Source: Planctomycetota bacterium (GTDB lineage Bacteria > Planctomycetota > Planctomycetia > Pirellulales > Pirellulaceae). From it: a stretch of 64,000 bases of DNA. Both the position numbers and the translations under genes were made by a program. Where the stretch lies: NCBI GenBank assembly GCA_963204915.1, contig CAUJHS010000082.1, forward strand, positions 186,001 through 250,000, in the 5' to 3' direction. Below are positions 27,979 to 37,284 of this stretch, piece by piece (within the stretch, counting starts at the first letter, position 1; each line of letters opens with the position of its first letter). The notes beneath the pieces were generated by a model. It was not told the origin of the DNA, searched no databases, and worked only from the letters and a program-made list of their open reading frames with translations.

Positions 27979-28554
27979 TCAATTCATCTGATGTTGATCC
28001 AAAGCGAGATTCAGTCGCAGCACATTCACACGAGGCTCCCCAAGGATTCCAAGTTGTCGGCCTTCCGTAGACTGGCGAATGAGTTCACGCACGGCGTTTT
28101 CAGACATTTTCCTCGATGCGGCGATTCTTGGCGCCTGGAACTCGGCTGCCGCCGGCGAGATGTGGGGGTCGAGACCGCTGGCGGATGCGGTCAAAAGATC
28201 GACCGGAACCGTTTTTCCCGAAGACCCTGCGGCTTGAAGTGCGGACAGGCGAGCTTCGGCAGCTTGCTTGAGACCGGGGTGCAGGGGGCCGAAGTTCGAG
28301 CCACTGGAGGCCGCTGCGTTGTAGGGAAACGGGGCAGTCGCCGAGAGGCGCCCCCAAAAGTATTCCGGGCGAGAAAATGGCTGCCCAATTAGTTCCGAAC
28401 CAGCGATCTGCGCGCCTCGTTGAATGAGGCTGCCGTTGGCCTGCGTCGGGAACGCCACGTGAGCGATTGCTGTCACGACCAGTGGATAGACGCCTCCGGT
28501 GAGAAAGGTCAACGCGATCAATACCAGTGTTGCCGTGCGAAGTTGTTGAATCAT
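27979..28554 (-). CDS. kdpC: Potassium-transporting ATPase subunit KdpC
   Basis: This 191-residue subunit has one N-terminal membrane helix (TLVLIALTFLTGGVYPLVVTAIA) and a periplasmic domain with the family motifs GSLIQRGAQIAGSELIGQ, YFWGRLSAT, NAAASSGSN and DLLTASASGLDPHISPAAAEFQ. KdpC stabilises KdpB and raises its ATP affinity in the KdpFABC pump. The start at 28554 has AAGGAGAG upstream; the frame continues to 28629 but overlaps the end of kdpB. It sits 13 bp after kdpB. Confidence 0.96.
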   Translation of the reverse strand: MIQQLRTATLVLIALTFLTGGVYPLVVTAIAHVAFPTQANGSLIQRGAQIAGSELIGQPFSRPEYFWGRLSATAPFPYNAAASSGSNFGPLHPGLKQAAEARLSALQAAGSSGKTVPVDLLTASASGLDPHISPAAAEFQAPRIAASRKMSENAVRELIRQSTEGRQLGILGEPRVNVLRLNLALDQHQMN

Positions 28555-28567
28555 GGGTTCTCTCTCC

Positions 28568-30631
28568 TTACGCCAAGCCCACGGCGGACAGCAGCAAGTC
28601 GATGGCTTTGATACCGATGAAGGGCACAATCAATCCGCCCACGCCGTAAACGAGCAAGTTGTTGCGAAGCAGTTGAGCCGCTCCCACCGGTCGGTACGCC
28701 ACCCCCTTCAACGCCAGCGGCACGAGGGCGATGATGATTAGAGCATTGAAGATGACCGCCGACAGAATAGCGCTGGACGGTGACGACAGTCGCATGAGGT
28801 CCAATGCTTTAAGGGCGGGATAGGTGGCCGCAAACGCCGCCGGAAGAATGGCGAAATACTTGGCGACATCATTGGCAATGCTGAAAGTTGTCAGTGAGCC
28901 ACGAGTCATTAGCAGTTGCTTGCCGATGTTCACGATTTCGATGAGCTTTGTTGGGTTGGAATCGAGGTCGACCATGTTCCCAGCTTCCTTCGCCGCCTGG
29001 GTGCCGCTGTTCATAGCGACTGCCACGTCGGCTTGGGCCAGAGCGGGAGCGTCGTTTGTACCGTCGCCGGTCATCGCCACGAGTCGACCACCCTTTTGGT
29101 ATTCCCTGATGAGAGACAGCTTGGCTTCGGGAGTCGCCTCGGCCAGGAAATCATCTACGCCTGCCTCGGCGGCGATGGTAGCGGCCGTTAAGGGATTGTC
29201 GCCGGTGATCATCACGGTCTTGATGCCCATCTGGCGCAGTTCGGCGAAACGCTCCTTAATTCCGCCTTTTACGATGTCTTTAAGTTCAATCACGCCGAGT
29301 ACTTTATCATCCCGGCTGACGACGAGCGGAGTCCCGCCGGATTTGGCAACAACTTGAACGGCGGACCGGACATCTTCCGGCAGAAATCCGCCGAGACTTC
29401 GCACGTGCGTCTCCACGGCCTCGGCGGCTCCTTTACGAATCTCGTGGCCATCGAGCGTGACGCCGCTCATGCGAGTCCGAGCAGAAAACGGAACGAAGTG
29501 AGGTTGAATGTGTTCCAGTTCTCGGCCTCGCAGTCCGAATTGCTTCTTGGCCAGGACGGCGATGCTGCGTCCCTCGGCGGTTTCATCGGCCATTGAAGCC
29601 AGGTGAGCTGCTTCCGCCAATTCCTTCTCGGTGGTTCCCGCTGCGGGGATGAAGTGAGTCGCCTGCCGATTGCCAAGCGTGATCGTGCCCGTCTTGTCAA
29701 GCAGCAACACATCCACATCGCCTGCCGCTTCGACCGCTCGGCCCGACAAGGCGATCACGTTCGCCTGGCTGAGCCGGTTCATTCCAGCGATGCCGATGGC
29801 GGACAACAACGCACCGATGGTGGTCGGTGCGAGACAGACGAAAAGAGCCACAAGCACCGTGAGGCTAATCGCTTTTCCCTGGCCAGAAACTTCAACACCA
29901 AAGATCGAGTACGGCAGCAGAGTCGCCACGACCAACAGAAAAATTAGCGTCAAAGCGGCCAAGAGGATCGCCAGGGCGATCTCGTTGGGCGTTTTCTGCC
30001 GTTGGGCTCCCTCGACCATTGCAATCATGCGGTCTAAAAAACTCTGCCCAGGAAGCGTCTTCACCTGAATGATAAGCCAGTCGGAGATGACTCGTGTTCC
30101 GCCGGTGACGGAACTGCGGTCGCCGCCGCTCTCCCGCACGACCGGAGCGCTCTCGCCCGTGATGGCGCTCTCATCGACTGAAGCGACTCCTTCGATGACT
30201 TCTCCATCGGCCGGAATCGTTTCTCCCGCCTTCACTATCGCAATGTCGCCGATTTTGAGGTCGTTCGCTGGAACTTCATTTGCGATCCGATCCGCCTTGT
30301 TGGCGATCTTGCGAGCGATGACGGTGGTTCGGCTCTTCTTGAGCGAAGCGGCCTGAGCCTTGCCGTGGCCTTCGGCAATCGCCTCGGCAAAGTTGGCGAA
30401 CAGCACCGTAAACCAAAGCCAGATTGTCACGCCGAAAACAAACATCGATGATTCGCCCGTTGCCTCGCTCAGCGAGTTGAGCCACAGCACGGTCGTGAGG
30501 ATGCTGCCGAGGTACACGGCGAACATCACCGGATTGCGAAGCTGCACACGGGGATCGAGCTTGGAGAACGAAGCCCTGATCGCATCGCCGAGAATCTTGC
30601 TGTCAAATAGTTTTGTCGACGCTTTGGTCAT
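28568..30631 (-). CDS. kdpB: Potassium-transporting ATPase ATP-binding subunit KdpB
   Basis: This 687-residue P-type ATPase is the energising subunit of KdpFABC in the inner membrane. Visible motifs: actuator TGES ([14 protein letters not shown]), phosphorylation site [15 protein letters not shown]-binding [10 protein letters not shown] and KGA region, hinge [10 protein letters not shown] and [25 protein letters not shown]. Seven membrane helices fit the hydrophobic pattern. The Ser of TGES corresponds to the inhibitory phosphorylation site known in E. coli KdpB. It starts 11 bp after kdpA. Confidence 0.97.
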   Translation of the reverse strand: MTKASTKLFDSKILGDAIRASFSKLDPRVQLRNPVMFAVYLGSILTTVLWLNSLSEATGESSMFVFGVTIWLWFTVLFANFAEAIAEGHGKAQAASLKKSRTTVIARKIANKADRIANEVPANDLKIGDIAIVKAGETIPADGEVIEGVASVDESAITGESAPVVRESGGDRSSVTGGTRVISDWLIIQVKTLPGQSFLDRMIAMVEGAQRQKTPNEIALAILLAALTLIFLLVVATLLPYSIFGVEVSGQGKAISLTVLVALFVCLAPTTIGALLSAIGIAGMNRLSQANVIALSGRAVEAAGDVDVLLLDKTGTITLGNRQATHFIPAAGTTEKELAEAAHLASMADETAEGRSIAVLAKKQFGLRGRELEHIQPHFVPFSARTRMSGVTLDGHEIRKGAAEAVETHVRSLGGFLPEDVRSAVQVVAKSGGTPLVVSRDDKVLGVIELKDIVKGGIKERFAELRQMGIKTVMITGDNPLTAATIAAEAGVDDFLAEATPEAKLSLIREYQKGGRLVAMTGDGTNDAPALAQADVAVAMNSGTQAAKEAGNMVDLDSNPTKLIEIVNIGKQLLMTRGSLTTFSIANDVAKYFAILPAAFAATYPALKALDLMRLSSPSSAILSAVIFNALIIIALVPLALKGVAYRPVGAAQLLRNNLLVYGVGGLIVPFIGIKAIDLLLSAVGLA

Positions 30632-30642
30632 AATGCCATCTC

Positions 30643-32391
30643 CTACCTCGCTGTCGACGTCAGCAGGTGCTCGACAATCGGCCCCAGAGCCAGGGCCGGA
30701 AAGAAGCTCAAAGCTCCCACCACGATCACCACGGCCACCAGCAGAACGACAAACAGCGGAGTATGTGTTGGCAGAGTTCCTGGCCCAGAGGGAACGGTCT
30801 TTTTCGCCGCCAGAGAACCTGCAATGGCCAATACTGGCAGCATCACCCAGAATCGTCCGACGAGCATCGCCAAACCCAAGAGGCAGTTGTAGAACGGCGT
30901 ATTCGCTCCCAAACCCGCAAAGGCGCTGCCGTTATTGTTTCCCGCCGACGAGAAGGCGTACAGCACTTCGCTGAATCCATGGGGGCCGGGATTGAAGATC
31001 GTCTCACTTCCACTGGTCGAAGCGACGGCCACGGCTGTCCCCACAAGCACCATCGCACAGGGGAACAGGATTGCCAGAGACGCCATTTTCATTTCGAAGG
31101 CGCCAATCTTCTTGCCGAGATACTCCGGCGTGCGTCCGACCATCAGCCCTGAGAGGAAGACGGCGACAATGGCGAACATCAACATGCCGTACAGACCGGA
31201 GCCGACGCCGCCGAAGATGACTTCGCCGAGTTGCATTAACCACATCGGCACGAGTCCGCCCAAAGGCGTATACGAGTCGTGCATCGAGTTTACCGAACCG
31301 TTCGAGGCAGCGGTTGTGGCCACCGCCCAGAGCGACGAATTCACAATCCCGAATCGAGTTTCCTTCCCTTCCATGTTTCCACCGGGTTGCAAGTCAGTGG
31401 CTAATTGATCAGCGCCCAGTTGGGCGAGGGTGGGATTACCCGCCTGTTCGGACATCAGCGTAATCGTGAGCAGCGGAACGAAGATTGCGAGCATGGCCGC
31501 CAGAACCGCCCATCCCTGGCGGCGGTCGCCAACCATCTCGCCAAACGTGAAGCAGAGGGCGGCGGGAATGAGCAGAATGGCCAGTAGTTGCAGGAGATTA
31601 GAAAGTGGTGTGGGATTCTCCAGAGGATGGGAGGAGTTCACGTTGAAAAACCCGCCGCCGTTCGTGCCAAGCTGCTTGATTGCAATCTGGGATGCCGCCG
31701 GGCCGACAGCGATGGTCTGCGTGGTGATCTCCGCGCCTACCGCATCAACGGTCGGCTCAAGAAGTGTGACTTCTTGATACGATCCAAAGGTCTGAACGAC
31801 CCCCTGCGAGACCAAGGCTAAGGCCAGCACCAGGGACAGCGGAAGAAGGATGTAGAGCGTTCCTCGCAGCAAATCGACCCAGAAGTTGCCGATGGCGTCG
31901 GTCGTGTGCCGCGTGAAGCCCCGAATCAGAGTTACCAGAACAGCCATGCCTGCTGCCGCGGAAACAAAGTTCTGCACCGTCAAGGCAAGCATCTGAGTGA
32001 GATAACTCATCGTGATCTCGCTGCCATACCCCTGCCAGTTCGTGTTCGTCGTGAAGCTCACTGCCGTGTTGAATGACGAGTCGGGCGACACGGCGGGCAG
32101 CGATTCAGGATTGAACGGCAGCCAGCCCTGAGTTCGCTGTAATGCATAGACCGTCAAGAAACTCATGAGGCTGAAGGCTAGGACGGCTGTCGAGTATTGT
32201 CGCCATGTCATTTCGGCGGTCTTGTCAATCCCGCAGAGCCGATAGAGCAGTCGTTCCACCGGACCGATGATGCGGTCGAGGAACGTCGTCGAACCGGAGT
32301 ATACCCTGGCCATGTAGAAACCCACGGGCTTGACGCACGCCAGCAACACTCCGAAAAAAATGACAAGTTGTAGAAGTCCGTTGGTCGTCAT
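30643..32391 (-). CDS. kdpA: Potassium-transporting ATPase channel subunit KdpA
   Basis: This 582-residue membrane protein is the potassium-selective channel-like subunit. All four pore-loop regions are recognisable: [44 protein letters not shown] and [14 protein letters not shown]. About ten hydrophobic segments fit the family. The ATG at 32391 overlaps the kdpF stop as ATGA, so the two are translationally coupled. Length and motif order are standard. Confidence 0.97.
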   Translation of the reverse strand: MTTNGLLQLVIFFGVLLACVKPVGFYMARVYSGSTTFLDRIIGPVERLLYRLCGIDKTAEMTWRQYSTAVLAFSLMSFLTVYALQRTQGWLPFNPESLPAVSPDSSFNTAVSFTTNTNWQGYGSEITMSYLTQMLALTVQNFVSAAAGMAVLVTLIRGFTRHTTDAIGNFWVDLLRGTLYILLPLSLVLALALVSQGVVQTFGSYQEVTLLEPTVDAVGAEITTQTIAVGPAASQIAIKQLGTNGGGFFNVNSSHPLENPTPLSNLLQLLAILLIPAALCFTFGEMVGDRRQGWAVLAAMLAIFVPLLTITLMSEQAGNPTLAQLGADQLATDLQPGGNMEGKETRFGIVNSSLWAVATTAASNGSVNSMHDSYTPLGGLVPMWLMQLGEVIFGGVGSGLYGMLMFAIVAVFLSGLMVGRTPEYLGKKIGAFEMKMASLAILFPCAMVLVGTAVAVASTSGSETIFNPGPHGFSEVLYAFSSAGNNNGSAFAGLGANTPFYNCLLGLAMLVGRFWVMLPVLAIAGSLAAKKTVPSGPGTLPTHTPLFVVLLVAVVIVVGALSFFPALALGPIVEHLLTSTAR

Positions 32392-32480
32392 GAGAATTTC
32401 TCCGGTGTGAGCAGAGCAGCCGTTAGATAGATCGCCAGCACGACGGTCACGACGAGAGCGAGAATCGTTGTCCAGTCCAC
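32388..32480 (-). CDS. kdpF: KdpF small membrane subunit
   Basis: Thirty residues with a single membrane helix (LALVVTVVLAIYLTAALL) ending in TPEKFS, the typical tail of KdpF, which packs against KdpA and KdpB to stabilise the pump. The start is GTG at 32480 with GGAGG 7 nt upstream; the longer frame to 32582 reads through the preceding micro-ORF in another phase. The stop overlaps the kdpA start (ATGA). Confidence 0.85.
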   Translation of the reverse strand: MDWTTILALVVTVVLAIYLTAALLTPEKFS

Positions 32481-32482
32481 GG

Positions 32483-32575
32483 TCAGTCCTCCGTCAATAG
32501 GCTGCCGAAGCAACGTACAAGGCCACACGAGCCGACGAAGAAGGCGACTCCAGCCAAGAGCCATACGATGTCCAT
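32483..32575 (-). CDS. Thirty-residue membrane micro-ORF preceding kdpF
   Basis: ATG at 32575 with GGAGG 8 nt upstream gives MDIVWLLAGVAFFVGSCGL and a tail ending SLLTED, stopping 2 bp before the kdpF GTG. It is a single hydrophobic helix with two Cys and one Arg near the end. The strong ribosome site, the tight spacing and the first position in the operon all argue for a real gene. Comparable tiny membrane frames occur before kdpF in other bacteria in my recollection, without assigned function. It may be an accessory subunit of the pump or a leader that sets translation of kdpF and kdpA. Confidence 0.6.
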   Translation of the reverse strand: MDIVWLLAGVAFFVGSCGLVRCFGSLLTED

Positions 32576-32860
32576 GTCCCATTCCTCCGCGATGCGTATC
32601 AACGAATGAATTGAACCAGATGTCGCATTAAATGGGGGTCAAGACCGGCCCGGACCGTATCAAATTTTCGTCAAGATCTTCTAAACTTACGCCGAGAAGG
32701 GAGCGCGGCCTTCCCCCGGAAGGACTCCAGCCTGCGACCCAGCGGTTGGCCGCCAATTTTGGGCCGAACCCCACCTAAACATCCATTCCTTTAACGGAAG
32801 ACGTTTGCGACAAGATGCTGCCGCCAAGGTCTACGGCGCGCCCTCGTCTGCCCCGTTTGT

Positions 32861-33607
32861 CTATGATGGCGGGATGACATCCGATTCATCTTGCGTAAGC
32901 GTTAAGTAGAGATCTTCAAGTGGGCGGTCTTGTAGCGCCAAACGTTCTCGTAACTCCGCGACGGTTCCAAGAAAGGCGAGCTTCCCACGGTTAACGATGC
33001 CAATGCGATGGGCGATTTCCTCGGCCACGGCTAGGGTATGGGTCGACATGAAAACCGTCGTTCCTGCCTCGGCTAAACCACGCAGCAAGTCCTTGACCAA
33101 ACGCATACTGCGAGGGTCGAGACCGACCATGGGCTCATCAACAATCAACACTTGCGGCTGGTGCAACAGAGCCGATGCAAATACCAGGCGCTGTTTCATT
33201 CCGTGGGAGTAACTTTCCCCGAGTTGATCGACAAACGGGACCAGCCCAAACGTCTCGATTTGACGTTGGATTCCCTCGGCCGCAAACCGACTTGAAAGAC
33301 CGTACGCTTCAGCAATGAACTGTAGAAATTCTCGGCCGGTTAATTTCTCATAAAGGTGGGGCTCATCGGGAACATAGCCTGACAAACGATTCGCCTCGCG
33401 CGGATTCTGCGCGACATCGATTCCCGCGACTCGCACCTGACCCGACGTCGGTCGTAGCAGTCCGACCAGCATTTTAATGGTTGTCGTTTTGCCAGCGCCA
33501 TTTGGACCTAGAAACGCGAAAAGTTCACCCTGGGGAATGGACAAACTAAGGCCGTCTACGGCCGTTTTTTGTCCATACTTGCGCGTCACGTCGAGCAGTT
33601 CAATCAT
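32861..33607 (-). CDS. ABC transporter ATP-binding protein, CcmA/drug-exporter type
   Basis: This 248-residue ATPase has Walker A GPNGAGKTTTIKML, Q-loop, the signature SYSHGMKQR, Walker B VLIVDEPMVGLDP and the switch STHTLAV. This CcmA-like group drives export or membrane-lipid/gliding-type ABC systems with separate permeases. Its ATG overlaps the stop of the upstream gene by 4 bp (ATGA), so the two are co-translated. No permease with many helices lies next to it, so the membrane partner is elsewhere or is unconventional. Substrate unknown. Confidence 0.9.
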   Translation of the reverse strand: MIELLDVTRKYGQKTAVDGLSLSIPQGELFAFLGPNGAGKTTTIKMLVGLLRPTSGQVRVAGIDVAQNPREANRLSGYVPDEPHLYEKLTGREFLQFIAEAYGLSSRFAAEGIQRQIETFGLVPFVDQLGESYSHGMKQRLVFASALLHQPQVLIVDEPMVGLDPRSMRLVKDLLRGLAEAGTTVFMSTHTLAVAEEIAHRIGIVNRGKLAFLGTVAELRERLALQDRPLEDLYLTLTQDESDVIPPS

Positions 33608-34599
33608 TCGATAGGCGCAGGATGCGAGGCGGCGTCGGTTAGCGGTAAAAGCGGAAGAAACGCATTGTCTTGAAGCGCATCGGCATAAGCCGCGCTCTGG
33701 TCATCGGAAACTCGTTCAAACACGAGCAACAAGTTTGACGCCATAACTTCCTGACGAAGGACGAGTCCATCGGGACGCACCCAGAGCCTGCCTATGGGTC
33801 GCCGTGCGGTCGCGAGGCCCGAGCCCGCTTCGCTGCGGTACACGACCAACATCGTTTCTACCGTTTCACGGTTCCAGGAGATCAGATCCAGTCGTTCCGC
33901 TCTCGCTTCCAAAATTTGCACCGGACTGTTCGGAGGAAACGGGCGATATACGGGGATCGTCCAAGTTTGGCCAACCTGAAGGTCTTTCAACTCTGAATGC
34001 GGTGCAAAGGCGTCGCTGAGAATGGCGTCACGAGGAAGTTCGATCGTCTGGCGGAACAATGCTTTGCCGTTATCCTCCGAATTCCATGGTATTTCTTTGC
34101 CCGAGAACACAACGACCTGCAAATCGCTGCCTTGCTGGACTTCACCATGCAAACTGAGGACATGCGGAAGGTCCGCGACGGCGATGGAGGACGCAATGGC
34201 CTCAAGACGTTGCTCGCGGCTAAACTGCGCCCGGCTCGCAATCGTCATATCAAGCCGCAACTCGTCGTCGCCTAGCGCGGGGACCATCTTCGCAAACACC
34301 CCTAACAACTGTTGGAGAATGCGTTTGACGTCCAATTGCTCGAACCGCACCAGACTACGCATTTCGATTCGGCCTGAATCTAGCCGATGGACCTGAGTTA
34401 CGGCATATCCAATCGTGCGATCCTCCCAGTCCATGCGCCAGACAACAGGGGGAGGCGGCTTGGGCGCGACGGTGAGCGCCGAGCGATAGTCGGGCGCATC
34501 GCCTCCAAACAAGGGAGGCAGCACCTTGGCAGCCCCAAGCCAGGCCATGGAGGCGCCCCAGAATAGCATCACGAACGCAATGTAGTATCGATTGACCAT
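33604..34599 (-). CDS. Membrane-anchored protein coupled to an ABC ATPase
   Basis: This 331-residue protein has an N-terminal hydrophobic segment (about 5-24; AFVMLFWGASMAWLGAAKVL) and a beta-rich extracytoplasmic domain with motifs WRMDWEDRTIGYAVTQV, LQVGQTWTIPVYRPF and GRLWVRPDGLVLRQEV. The repeated use of short beta strands suggests a lipoprotein-carrier or lipid-binding fold, but that is only a guess. I prefer ATG 34599, directly ahead of the hydrophobic segment; a GTG at 34665 lengthens it by 22 codons. The 4-bp overlap with the ABC ATPase gene shows they work together. Family not recognised. Confidence 0.7.
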   Translation of the reverse strand: MVNRYYIAFVMLFWGASMAWLGAAKVLPPLFGGDAPDYRSALTVAPKPPPPVVWRMDWEDRTIGYAVTQVHRLDSGRIEMRSLVRFEQLDVKRILQQLLGVFAKMVPALGDDELRLDMTIASRAQFSREQRLEAIASSIAVADLPHVLSLHGEVQQGSDLQVVVFSGKEIPWNSEDNGKALFRQTIELPRDAILSDAFAPHSELKDLQVGQTWTIPVYRPFPPNSPVQILEARAERLDLISWNRETVETMLVVYRSEAGSGLATARRPIGRLWVRPDGLVLRQEVMASNLLLVFERVSDDQSAAYADALQDNAFLPLLPLTDAASHPAPIE

Positions 34600-34721
34600 C
34601 GGGGCAGAACTTGCGGGTGATCCTTGCCGAGCCGATTCCGTCGGTCGGTTTGGGCATTTTACCACGCAAAAGCAAATGTCTGGCCTTTGGAGAAAAAACT
34701 TGCGTCGTGAGGAACGGACTA

Positions 34722-35348
34722 CTACCTTTCCTGCGTTTGTCGATGCACCGCATCCAGTTGATGCAGCAGATCAGCCACGGTGTAAATCCGACCCGTGGGT
34801 TTGTTCATGTCGGCAACGTACGCCGTCTTACCTGATGCTCCTTTCGGCAATAAATCCGTGAGGGTGGGTACGCTCGGGGGAGGGGAGACTTGCGCATAGC
34901 GATACCCGTCGGGCAAGCGAATCAAGTCGTGCAACAAACGCGCCCCGCCGGGACTTCGCGATACACGGTCAAGCCGGTCATAGATTAACTTGTAGTTAGC
35001 CGTCTTTTGCATGAACGCCTGTCCTTCTGGGGAACGCAATTCCCGCGCGAGAAGTTCAGTATCGCTCACTAAGCGTGTGACGATGTCTGATTGCGAAAGA
35101 TTCCGCCAGCCTTGCATCTCGAGTTGTCGGAGAACCGGAGTTACCTCGCTGGCGACAATGAGCCGGCTTGGCGAATATCCAGGCAAGCCTTGGAAATGGT
35201 GATTGACGTGTGCCGCAACTTGCGCCATCGAAGGAAGCACCGCGGGAGGGGTAGAAGCGCTAGGCGACTTTTCCCGGGCATTGACGGAGAAAGCGTTCAA
35301 TAGCCCACCGAAAGCGACCAAGGCAATAGGAACGAGCTTGCGAGCCAT
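34722..35348 (-). CDS. Exported protein of unknown function
   Basis: This 208-residue protein has a signal peptide (MARKLVPIALVAFGGLLNAF, likely cut after SVNA) and a helical mature part with motifs RNLSQSDIVTRLVSD, SPEGQAFMQKTANYKLIYDRLDRVSRSPGGARLLHDLIRLPDG and a C-terminal helix HQLDAVHRQTQER. I place the start at 35348, next to the signal; the frame stays open to 35408. It is a type of small exported protein common in planctomycetes. It lies 122 bp upstream of the ABC-linked pair on the same strand, without evidence of a shared function. Confidence 0.68.
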   Translation of the reverse strand: MARKLVPIALVAFGGLLNAFSVNAREKSPSASTPPAVLPSMAQVAAHVNHHFQGLPGYSPSRLIVASEVTPVLRQLEMQGWRNLSQSDIVTRLVSDTELLARELRSPEGQAFMQKTANYKLIYDRLDRVSRSPGGARLLHDLIRLPDGYRYAQVSPPPSVPTLTDLLPKGASGKTAYVADMNKPTGRIYTVADLLHQLDAVHRQTQER

Positions 35349-35683
35349 AAATAATCCAAGAACTAGTGGAACCGGACATCGCTTAACGCGGCGAATGACG
35401 CCACTCAACTTTACCCTACGTTCATCGGACGTCGGACTAAGTGACCTAAAGCGTTTCCCAACAACGCGTTGCGTTATTTTTCATGAAGCGATGAACCAAC
35501 CTTCGTCGTGCATCGTAAGAACAAATCGAATCTAAGGTCCATGCAGTGCGACACACCTTGGCCTTGGAAATTTACGCGAAAGTCATATTCGTAACATTAC
35601 TTTGTTGCATTTTGGCTTTCAGTGCGATAAGATAACCCACACTTTTCATTGTTCGTGGTTTCACGGTAGCAGGAGATGCCGTC
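35349..35683 (+). promoter_or_regulatory. Intergenic region with candidate promoter, 335 bp
   Basis: The gap lies between divergent genes. For the plus-strand zinc-ribbon gene, TTGCAT at 35605-35610 and TAAGAT at 35628-35633 are 17 bp apart and form a plausible vegetative promoter, ending about 50 bp before the start codon. For the minus-strand exported gene I see no convincing pair. No repeat or RNA gene is visible. Confidence 0.35.
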
Positions 35684-35950
35684 ATGCCTCACACCACGTT
35701 TTTCGTGCAGGAATGCCCTACGTGCGGACGACGGCTGCAAATCCGTGTGGCCTACCTTGGCAAACGGTTGTTTTGCCAGCACTGTGGCGGACCATTTCTT
35801 GCATGCGATCCGTCGCAAGGTCCGAATGCTGGCCTGGGTAATTCGAAACTTTTGGAACGCGCCGAACAGTTATTGGCGTTTGCGGAAAGTCATAAATCGC
35901 AAGGAGCGCTGGGCTCGGAGTTATTAGGCGGCGAAGTGCCATCCTACTGA
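35684..35950 (+). CDS. Small zinc-ribbon protein
   Basis: This 88-residue protein has one zinc ribbon near its start: CPTC and CQHC about 18 residues apart (about residues 11-34) with the intervening RRLQIRVAYLGKRLF. The C-terminal half is helical (KLLERAEQLLAFAESH). The start at 35684 has AGGAG 8 nt upstream. Proteins of this kind, a MJ0042-like ribbon plus a short tail, are abundant in planctomycetes with no settled role. It stands alone with aroA convergent. Confidence 0.8.
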   Translation: MPHTTFFVQECPTCGRRLQIRVAYLGKRLFCQHCGGPFLACDPSQGPNAGLGNSKLLERAEQLLAFAESHKSQGALGSELLGGEVPSY

Positions 35951-36006
35951 GAATTCACGTCGCCCGTGTCCTAATGCGTTGCGACTCGTGAAAAACCATG
36001 ATCGGG

Positions 36007-37284
36007 CTAATTGCTCAAACGGCTGAGGTCGTCGAAAAACTGGGGATACGTTTTCGCAGTACATCCGGGATCGCGAATCATAATAGCTGGCCCGCCCAAT
36101 CCAACGAGCGCCATGCTCATCGCCATGCGGTGGTCGTGGTAGGTCTCAATTTCGACACTGCGGCGTTCGTCCGGAATGATCCGCAAACCATCCGGTAATT
36201 CCTGAACAATTGCGCCAATTTTCCTCAATTCACGAGCAAGATCGCCAATTCGGTCCGTCTCTTTGAAACGATTGTGACCGACCCCGGAAATTGTGGTGGC
36301 GCCTTTCGCGAACAAGGCGACAGCCGCCAATGTCTGCACGGTATCGCTGATCGCATTCATGTTGACCGTTATTCCCTGCAACGGTCCTCCCTTGACCGTA
36401 ATCGAGTTGTCGCCGTATTTCACGGAACAACCCATATTCTGTAAACACTCGCAAAACACGACATCACCCTGAAGTGAGGTTCGTGACAACCCCTCAACCG
36501 TGATTTCGCCTCCGGTGATCGCGGCCGCTGCCCAAAAATAACTTGCCGCCGATGCGTCGGGCTCGATCGCGTATTCGAGACCACGATAGGATTGCGGTGC
36601 GGCGATTCTGAACGTCGTCAAATCAGCCGACGCCTCCACCTGCACGCCAAACGCATGCATGACAGAAAGGGTCAGTGTCACATACGGACGAGAAACCAGC
36701 TCACCTACAACGAGTATTTCGACATTGCGTTGCGCCAGCGGCGCGGCCATAAGCAAACCACTCAGAAATTGGCTTGAGATATCACCGCGAACGGAAGTGC
36801 GCCCTCCGGGCAGGCCGTTAGCGTTCACTAGGACCGGAGGGCAGTCTCCGCCGCGTTCGCTAGATACGTTGGCGCCAAGTTGATTCAAAGCTTCTAACAG
36901 ATCGCCAATCGGCCGTTGCCGCATTCGTTCGACGCCATCGAGTCGAAATTGCCCACATCCGGCAGGCAACATGGCGGTGAGAAATCGTATGGTGGTTCCA
37001 CTGTTGGCGACATACAAGTCGGCGGATTCAACGCGAGGCGCCCCCCCGGCGCCTTCGACACGCAGAACCGAGGTGGCCGAATTGAACTCAATCGCCACAC
37101 CTAGCCGGCGCAGGCTTTCAACCATCACATGCGTATCGTCGCTATCGAGCGCGCCGGTCAAAACCGATGGACCTTCCGCTAACGCGGCGCAAAGCAAGGC
37201 CCGGTTCGTTATGCTTTTGGAGCCGGGAGGACGGACCGTCGCCGTTAGCGGCCCCCGAGGTGATATGGTGATCGACTCGTGCAT
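36007..37284 (-). CDS. aroA: 3-phosphoshikimate 1-carboxyvinyltransferase (EPSP synthase)
   Basis: This 425-residue cytosolic enzyme joins shikimate 3-phosphate and PEP to EPSP in the shikimate pathway. Motifs: RPPGSKSITNRALLCAALA (substrate phosphate binding), VANSGTTIRFLTAML, QFLSGLLMAAPLA, EPDASAASYFWAAAA, RFKETDRI and DHRMAMSMALVGL. The ANSGTT stretch (LYVANSGTT) is the PEP-site loop. The length is standard. Its ATG overlaps the upstream gene's stop codon as TAATG, with AAGGGA about 9 nt before it, so it is co-translated with an unrelated propeller protein. Confidence 0.97.
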   Translation of the reverse strand: MHESITISPRGPLTATVRPPGSKSITNRALLCAALAEGPSVLTGALDSDDTHVMVESLRRLGVAIEFNSATSVLRVEGAGGAPRVESADLYVANSGTTIRFLTAMLPAGCGQFRLDGVERMRQRPIGDLLEALNQLGANVSSERGGDCPPVLVNANGLPGGRTSVRGDISSQFLSGLLMAAPLAQRNVEILVVGELVSRPYVTLTLSVMHAFGVQVEASADLTTFRIAAPQSYRGLEYAIEPDASAASYFWAAAAITGGEITVEGLSRTSLQGDVVFCECLQNMGCSVKYGDNSITVKGGPLQGITVNMNAISDTVQTLAAVALFAKGATTISGVGHNRFKETDRIGDLARELRKIGAIVQELPDGLRIIPDERRSVEIETYHDHRMAMSMALVGLGGPAIMIRDPGCTAKTYPQFFDDLSRLSN

